From NCBI GenBank assembly GCA_947652115.1, contig OX393568.1:18710132-18774131 (forward strand): a DNA stretch of 64,000 nt, written 5' to 3'. The notes beneath the pieces were generated by a model, which did not search any database, was not told where the DNA came from, and saw nothing but the letters and a program-made list of their open reading frames with translations. The position numbers and the translations under genes were made by a program. Shown one piece after another: positions 60,501 to 64,000 of this stretch (positions are counted from its first letter, which is position 1; each line of letters begins with the position of its first letter). Source of the stretch: Blastomussa wellsi. Lineage: Eukaryota > Cnidaria > Anthozoa > Scleractinia > Plerogyridae.

Positions 60501-63150
60501 GCGCCAAATGAAAAATATTCTAGAGTATTCTAGCCTCGAATATGTCATTGTAATGCCATAGAATCCTAGAGTATCCTAGGCGTATGCTATACCTGAAGTA
60601 CACCTGGAGTATTCGAGAGTATTTCAATGTTGAATACGTGATGCACACCCGAAGTGTTTAATTTGAATACGGAAAAACAGGCCGGATTCTAATAGGATAT
60701 CCCAGGTGTATTTCGAATCAGGCGTACTAGAATACGTCGGAAATTTTCAGTATACGAGGCGTATGCCGACTCGTATTCGAGCGAATTCTGGGCCGAATAT
60801 TTTGCTTTTCGTGCAGTGGAATAGGGGGAATTAATGAAAAATGTTACTCCAAAGGCAACACGTGCAGTGACAAAAGTGGTTTTTGGTAGGAAAAAGAAAA
60901 ATCCAGCAATCGAGCACAGGTAATTTTTATACATTTTTAATTTTCCCTGGACTGTTAGTATCAGTTTTTTTTCTGATGTTTATGCATTATTGAACACATT
61001 TAGACGGATTTTAGACGCTGAAATGAAGGATTAGACACAGAAAGTAGATAAATTTACTGGGAGTGTGATTAGTTGAAAGAACATTAAATATTTACGCACC
61101 ATTTGCTATGTCAGTCCATGCCATTATAATAAATATTCATAAGTCACGTGCAGTGACTTTATATATGATAAACTACCGCATACTAATAAGGAGAGGAATC
61201 GATTTTAAGTCACTGCACGTGACAGGTAGTTCAATGGGCGTATGAATTATTAATGAGTTTTTGAACTACATAATCACAATAATGGCTTTAGTTCACCCCA
61301 AAGAACACTGATCGAGAAATTTTGTTTTCTTTATGCTCAGCTTGTTAAACCCGCTTTTAGTTAAAATAAGAAATTCAAAAGATCGTTTTTGCTTACCATG
61401 GTGACAAGGTGATGACTCACATTCATCAATGTCAACAGTGCAATTCCGCCCGCTATAACCAGGATCACAAGTACATCTGTACGTGCCTGTGTAGTCGATA
61501 CATTTTCCTGCAGGCAAAAATGGTTATAGTCATTTTGACTAGGCCTTATTATTTTTGATAACATATTGTCAGCAGAGCCCTGCTATCACTTTGAAATTTA
61601 ATATATATTCATTTAAAGCGTGCACAAAATAAAATAGCGCACGCTGGTTACGTGAGCAAATCGTTTAGTCAGATTTTTATTAGCGCGGTTTTTGGTACAC
61701 ACTCCCTCCGGCATCGGAAAAGTCAGGGGTGATTTAATGAACAGGAGGAACGGATGGAAACTGTAATTTTGGGGAGATGGCGGTTTAACGGCCAAAAAGG
61801 GTGGTGGGATACGGGATTGCAAAAGTCTAGTTTGGACCCTCTAACTTGATAGTGCACGCTAAAGCATGAGCCAATTGTCAAATGAAAGAAAGAATATCAA
61901 CATTTTATATGTGTCACTTTTTAAGGAAGGTATAGTCTGACCATGAACACAAGGCGAAAAACTGCAGTCGTCATAATCAGTGTCGCAGTTTCTTCCAACA
62001 TATCCAGGATCACAGATACAGGTGTAGTTGTTGATTCCGTCAATGCAGCGACCTTATGAAAATAAAACAAACATATTCCATACTTAGAATCATTGCAAAG
62101 AGAAAATAATAACAACAACAATAAAAAAAAAACACTTAAATTATACAACTTTTAACCGGGACGATCTGTGCCCTTAAGTAAGCATTAATACCTTCGTCTT
62201 TTGTTGATGGAGATATGTTAAGAATTTAAGGGAACTGATTACAAACATTATCCAATCTTTACCTCGAAAACATGGATACGCCTGCTGACACTCGTCAATA
62301 TTAGTCTGGCACTTGTCTCCAGTAAATCCAGGTATGCAGTTACACTCATAAAACCCTGATCCCCTGGGTTTGTTTGGATGAGGGACACAGCTTCCATTAT
62401 TCTGACACTGACAGACAACCAATGATACTGTGATATTAACGAGCGATACGGCTTGGCATGCATCCGTGGCTTTGAGTAAGAACTGCGTTTTTGCATTATT
62501 GGTAGCATTCCATATAAGGACGTTGTCGCGTACTTCAGCCTTGTTTGGGCTTCCGTTCATTAGGGAAATGCTGACCGGCATACCTTCTGGATCTACAACG
62601 TCAATAGGTAACTCCAGGGTCTCTTGTAGCGTTGCAAAGTACTCTGTAGTTTGTGGGAATTTGGGTGGAAGGTTAACTAAAGGTGTGAAATAATATCAAT
62701 GCATCAGGAAACGCGTTTAAGAAATTTGGATATGGGGAACGAACCTATCCATTAAAAATCGTACACTTTCTGTTAAAGGAGTTCTGCCACATCTTAATAT
62801 AAGTTCCTTTGTAAATCCTTTCTTCTTAATTTCTTGTTGCCTATTTGATTATTATATTTTGGTAAACTATTATTGGATGGCTGCCTTTGATCGCAAGGCA
62901 AGATATACATTAACAAAGAAGTCTTCACACATGGTGACTAAACACACACACACACAAAATACAGGACCACACGCCAAACCAAATATAGGTACATTGATGC
63001 TTTTCTGAGGAAGAACTGATAATCTAGATAATAACCTTGCCGCTTTGTCCAATTTCTCGTTCTTACTTCTGGAAGACATTGATAACACCAGTCAGTAGGG
63101 TTGGTCTCGTTTGGAGCAAAGCAGTAACGGTTAATGATGCAGCTGTTATT
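46526..63150 (-). CDS. Mucin-like EGF/SEA type I membrane protein (5' end outside the window)
   Basis: Seventeen phase-consistent exons, in protein order: 63150-63036, 62676-62263, 62052-61942, 61507-61397, 59561-59451, 58595-58485, 58083-57889, 57591-57478, 56954-56841, 54853-54740, 50226-50113, 49827-49714, 48931-48767, 48551-48451, 48218-48160, 47830-47673 and 46797-46526 (stop 46528-46526). Modules: a Cys-rich segment, a 100-residue beta-sandwich-like stretch, about eleven EGF modules, a Ser/Thr-rich linker, a SEA domain, a transmembrane helix ([20 protein letters not shown]) and a ~50-residue tail. This closely resembles, from memory, coral mucin-like skeletal-matrix proteins, whose N-terminus usually has NIDO, AMOP and VWD domains; that part would lie beyond 64 kb. 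Probable role: cell-surface adhesion or mucus/matrix glycoprotein. All EGF introns are phase 1, favouring exon shuffling. Confidence 0.88.
47673..48551 (-). CDS. SEA domain exons of the mucin-like gene
   Basis: Exons 48551-48451, 48218-48160 and 47830-47673 give [51 protein letters not shown], then [17 protein letters not shown] and a helical end. GSTVV sits where SEA domains carry the GSVVV autoproteolysis site (cleavage between G and S). The protein may therefore become a non-covalent heterodimer at the surface, as in MUC1-type mucins. SEA identity is by pattern only. Confidence 0.72.
48767..48931 (-). CDS. Ser/Thr-rich linker exon
   Basis: 55 residues rich in Thr and Ser ([20 protein letters not shown], then TTTETVTEE), suited to O-glycosylation, between the EGF block and the SEA domain. 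Confidence 0.75.
48989..49141. mobile_element. hAT-type MITE with perfect 8-bp target duplication
   Basis: TIRs CATAGGCGTACGG and CCGTACGCCTATG (13 of 13 paired) and flanking AGAATACT at 48981-48988 and 49142-49149. It is 153 bases long with a run of ~18 C. TIR plus 8-bp duplication fits the hAT superfamily. It sits in the intron upstream of the Ser/Thr-rich exon. Confidence 0.85.
49323..49505. repeat. Palindromic junction of two Penelope-type repeats
   Basis: AGAGATTCAAGAGCTGACGT (minus-strand repeat, with hammerhead-like core to ~49379) meets AACGTCAGCTCTTGAATCTC (plus-strand repeat, continuing through TCAACCCAGTTGATAAAACC to ~49505). The two copies are arranged as an inverted junction with ~24-bp paired arms. 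Confidence 0.75.
49714..50226 (-). CDS. Two membrane-proximal EGF exons
   Basis: Each exon is 114 bases (50226-50113 and 49827-49714), with phase 1 at both ends. They start [16 protein letters not shown] and [16 protein letters not shown]. The latter has the calcium-binding start D-x-D-E; the Cys pattern is complete in both. Confidence 0.88.
50480..50710 (-). repeat. SINE-related fragment
   Basis: On the minus strand GATGGGATGCTAGTCC with AGAAGGGT and CTATTTCTAATGCCGACTAG parallel the plus-strand fragment at 20.15 kb. Confidence 0.5.
51150..51310 (-). repeat. Penelope-like element repeat at the ORF's 3' side, with hammerhead-like fold
   Basis: On the minus strand, 51305-51258: GATTCGCT, CCGACGA, a stem (GGGC/GTTC, loop TAAC), GAAACGTC, then AGC-ACTT-GAATC. 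GATTC/GAATC and GCT/AGC pair as stem I. It is in the same strand as the RT frame and lies ~90 bases past its stop. Confidence 0.78.
51395..53800 (-). pseudogene. Penelope-type reverse transcriptase with GIY-YIG endonuclease
   Basis: The best open part is 53584-52034. It has the PLE RT motifs [65 protein letters not shown], the catalytic [10 protein letters not shown] and [15 protein letters not shown] at 52033-52031 interrupts the frame, probably a changed CAA. Beyond it the same frame continues without further stops to 51395 and encodes a Cys-containing linker ([11 protein letters not shown]) and the GIY-YIG-type domain ([43 protein letters not shown]). Upstream of 53584 the frame passes a TAA TAG pair (~53630) and remains recognisable to the gap. 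The codons upstream of the pair ([20 protein letters not shown]) are helical. Confidence 0.88.
53801..54000. other. Assembly gap (200 N)
   Basis: All bases are N; the round length suggests a scaffold gap of unknown true size. Frames crossing it are meaningless. Confidence 1.
54001..54372 (+). repeat. Retroelement 3' end with GTT tail
   Basis: GGGGTAAAATAAATTGTTGT leads into (GTT)n ending at 54374, immediately before the Penelope-type repeat. The layout (AATAAA, then simple-repeat tail) is that of a LINE or SINE 3' end. Confidence 0.55.
54373..54533 (+). repeat. Penelope-like element repeat, inverted copy with hammerhead-like fold
   Basis: 54379-54426: GATTCGCT, CCGACGA, GGGC-TAAC-GCTC, GAAACGTC, AGC-TCTT-GAATC. 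Stem I pairs GATTC/GAATC and GCT/AGC with a TCTT bulge; stem II pairs GGGC/GCTC. ACGT of the GAAACGTC element is self-complementary, as in hammerheads that work as dimers. The one mismatch to the consensus CUGANGA is C for U at the second position. It then continues to TTTCTTTAGAAACTTACC. Confidence 0.78.
54740..57591 (-). CDS. Three EGF exons of the mucin-like gene
   Basis: Exons 57591-57478, 56954-56841 and 54853-54740, each 114 bases. They begin [32 protein letters not shown] and [16 protein letters not shown] and end with GDHCE, one complete EGF each. Their strong mutual similarity (GGSCxDGVNSxxCxCxxGFxGDHCE) points to recent exon duplication. Confidence 0.9.
55106..56428. repeat. CACTGA/CACCAA minisatellite in an EGF intron
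   Basis: About 1.3 kb of ACACTGACACCAACACTGAC-type hexamer mixture (minus strand GTGTCA/GTTGGT). It explains the long Val/Ser/Gly and Thr/Pro/Leu frames. It contains and is bordered by two copies of a non-repetitive marker (see next entry). Confidence 0.95.
55385..56530. repeat. Duplicated marker, 1,040 bases apart
   Basis: CTAGCATTAAAGGGGCACTG then CATTTTTCGGCTTTCTAAGT and GCTAAGTGCTTTCACCCATA (55403-55482) recurs at 56443-56530 with ~85% match. Part of the array with its flank was thus duplicated as a ~1-kb unit. Confidence 0.75.
57889..59561 (-). CDS. Split-EGF exons of the mucin-like gene, distal group
   Basis: Exons 59561-59451, 58595-58485 and 58083-57889. The 111-base exons carry the second part of one EGF and the first part of the next ([20 protein letters not shown], then [13 protein letters not shown]), so the introns cut inside the EGF rather than between modules. 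The 195-base exon completes an EGF and adds a different one ([14 protein letters not shown] ... GFSGDGKNC) of the kind found near TSP/fibulin EGFs. Confidence 0.87.
59957..60177. mobile_element. Small inverted-repeat element
   Basis: CTCGATCGGATTTTTGAGTG-AC (59957-59978) and its exact reverse complement (60156-60177) bracket ~180 bases. No clear target duplication. Confidence 0.6.
61141..61223. repeat. Near-palindromic inverted pair
   Basis: AAGTCACGTGCAGTGACTT (61141-61159) and AAGTCACTGCACGTGAC (61207-61223); each is close to self-complementary. Confidence 0.65.
61397..62052 (-). CDS. Split-EGF exons, proximal group
   Basis: Exons 62052-61942 and 61507-61397, both 111 bases, starting [20 protein letters not shown] and [20 protein letters not shown]. 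They end with [13 protein letters not shown] and [13 protein letters not shown]; the intron always cuts just after the third Cys and a Gly. Confidence 0.9.
62263..63150 (-). CDS. First two exons seen: Cys-rich segment, beta-sandwich-like domain, EGF
   Basis: Exon 63150-63036 encodes [26 protein letters not shown] and NWTKRQ; its weak donor GTTATT was chosen because it gives the required phase 1. Exon 62676-62263 (414 bases) begins [20 protein letters not shown], passes a ~90-residue stretch of alternating hydrophobics ([29 protein letters not shown]) that may be a cadherin-like fold, then [14 protein letters not shown] with a complete EGF and the start of the next. Confidence 0.78.
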
Positions 63151-64000
63151 CTAGTATTTATCAAAAGAATAAGAAATAAAAAAAATATGTACAATTAGAC
63201 ATTAAGTTTAAAAGCCAATATAACGTAGAAGGAGGTCAATGTTCACATCTACATTTACGTCCGAACTCCAAATACGGTAAAATCTCTGCCAAGCACCCCT
63301 TCCGTCTCCATGTTAAGGTGGCTCACAATGGTTTAGAACATCCGGTCTCGGGCTTTCTTTTACAGCTACAACCAGTTGCATAAGTAGTTGAGACATCCTA
63401 CCTTAACGGGAGAAGACTCTTCACCGCGCTATTGCGCGTAATCTCTCTCCCCTCCTCCCCTTCCCAATGTTGCTAGCTATGCAATATGACGTACAAAACT
63501 TAGATGGAAAACATTGAAACGGGGAAAGGGGTGCAAAATGTTCTTCTCTGACAAACTGGCAATTTGCGAACCATAGAAGTAAGAAAAGCCTTTTTTGGCA
63601 CTAACTGTCTCAACATTTTTGCAACTGGTTGTCTGATTTATGCAAGGCACAAAAAATATATTCTTCTCTTATATATTGAGGTGAAAATCACACCTGTCGA
63701 AGCTTTTCAGGGGAGCTTTTCAAAAGAAAAAGTTTTAGGGTAACATGTTGGCTATCTCAAAAATGGCCACGGAAAAACCTCTTTTTGGGGTGTATAGGAT
63801 GACGTAACATCTACACAGTTCATTTACCCTGGGGAAGACATCAGCAAGTATGCTTGAGTTTCGAAATAAACACATGTCAATTAAAAATCCTTTTTGTTTG
63901 AAATTTGCTGTGGGTTCGAATTCTTGCGCAAAATTTCCAAATATTGTCAAACAACTGCATTTACGTATGAAAATGGCGCACTACGTGTTCGTAAGATTAA
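63151..64000. other. Intron of the mucin-like gene, no exon seen
   Basis: The acceptor of the last exon seen is at 63151; a phase-0 donor is expected beyond the window. The frame at 63735-63950 has no domain. Confidence 0.5.

Overview
This window is metazoan genomic DNA, AT-rich and full of introns. It most likely comes from an anthozoan cnidarian, probably a stony coral. The evidence is the gene content: a mucin-like EGF/SEA membrane protein of the kind known from coral skeletal-matrix and surface proteomes, a mosaic astacin/TSP1/C-type-lectin protease, an FGF, and a very repeat-rich background (BEL/Pao, Penelope-like, CR1-like LINEs, many small TIR elements, SINEs). The species call is inference. 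There is one assembly gap of 200 N at 53801-54000.

Layout. 0-21.5 kb, minus strand: a dispersed tandem array of five copies of one exon. Each encodes a signal peptide plus a six-cysteine domain (C-x4-C-x16/17-C-x19/20-C-x5-C-x9-C) with a W-[RK]-N-[DN]-W core, and each ends in the same phase-1 GTAAG splice donor. Three copies are open, one has a stop at a conserved Trp and one has a frameshift. Four of the five share a promoter-proximal block around CAGCTG, and a further orphan block lies near 18 kb. A 7.15-kb BEL/Pao retrotransposon with near-identical LTRs lies between copies 2 and 3. A Mutator-like TIR element (perfect 9-bp target duplication), a CR1-like LINE and a Penelope-type repeat occupy the rest.

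23.9-32.5 kb, plus strand: thirteen phase-consistent exons of a secreted multidomain metalloprotease: LGCW/GGEC-type Cys-rich domain, astacin propeptide and catalytic domain, TSP1, C-type lectin domain, then further TSP1 repeats. The 3' half of its last exon is triplicated in tandem. The first exons (signal peptide) were not identified.

34.8-40.5 kb, minus strand: a three-exon FGF gene whose first intron holds two nested LINEs with expanded CTA tails and a foldback element.

46.5-63.15 kb and beyond, minus strand: seventeen exons of a type I membrane protein. In protein order they give a Cys-rich start, a beta-sandwich-like segment, a string of EGF modules, a Ser/Thr-rich linker, a SEA domain with a GSTVV cleavage-type site, a transmembrane helix and a short tail. 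The 5' end lies outside the window. One intron carries a Penelope-like element (RT plus GIY-YIG) whose flanking inverted repeats contain hammerhead-ribozyme-like folds. Another carries about 1.3 kb of CACTGA-type minisatellite.

Three genes (protease, FGF, mucin-like protein) are extracellular or cell-surface types; no pathway linking them can be read from the sequence. Exon calls rest on open frame, splice signals and phase matching by eye, without transcript support.
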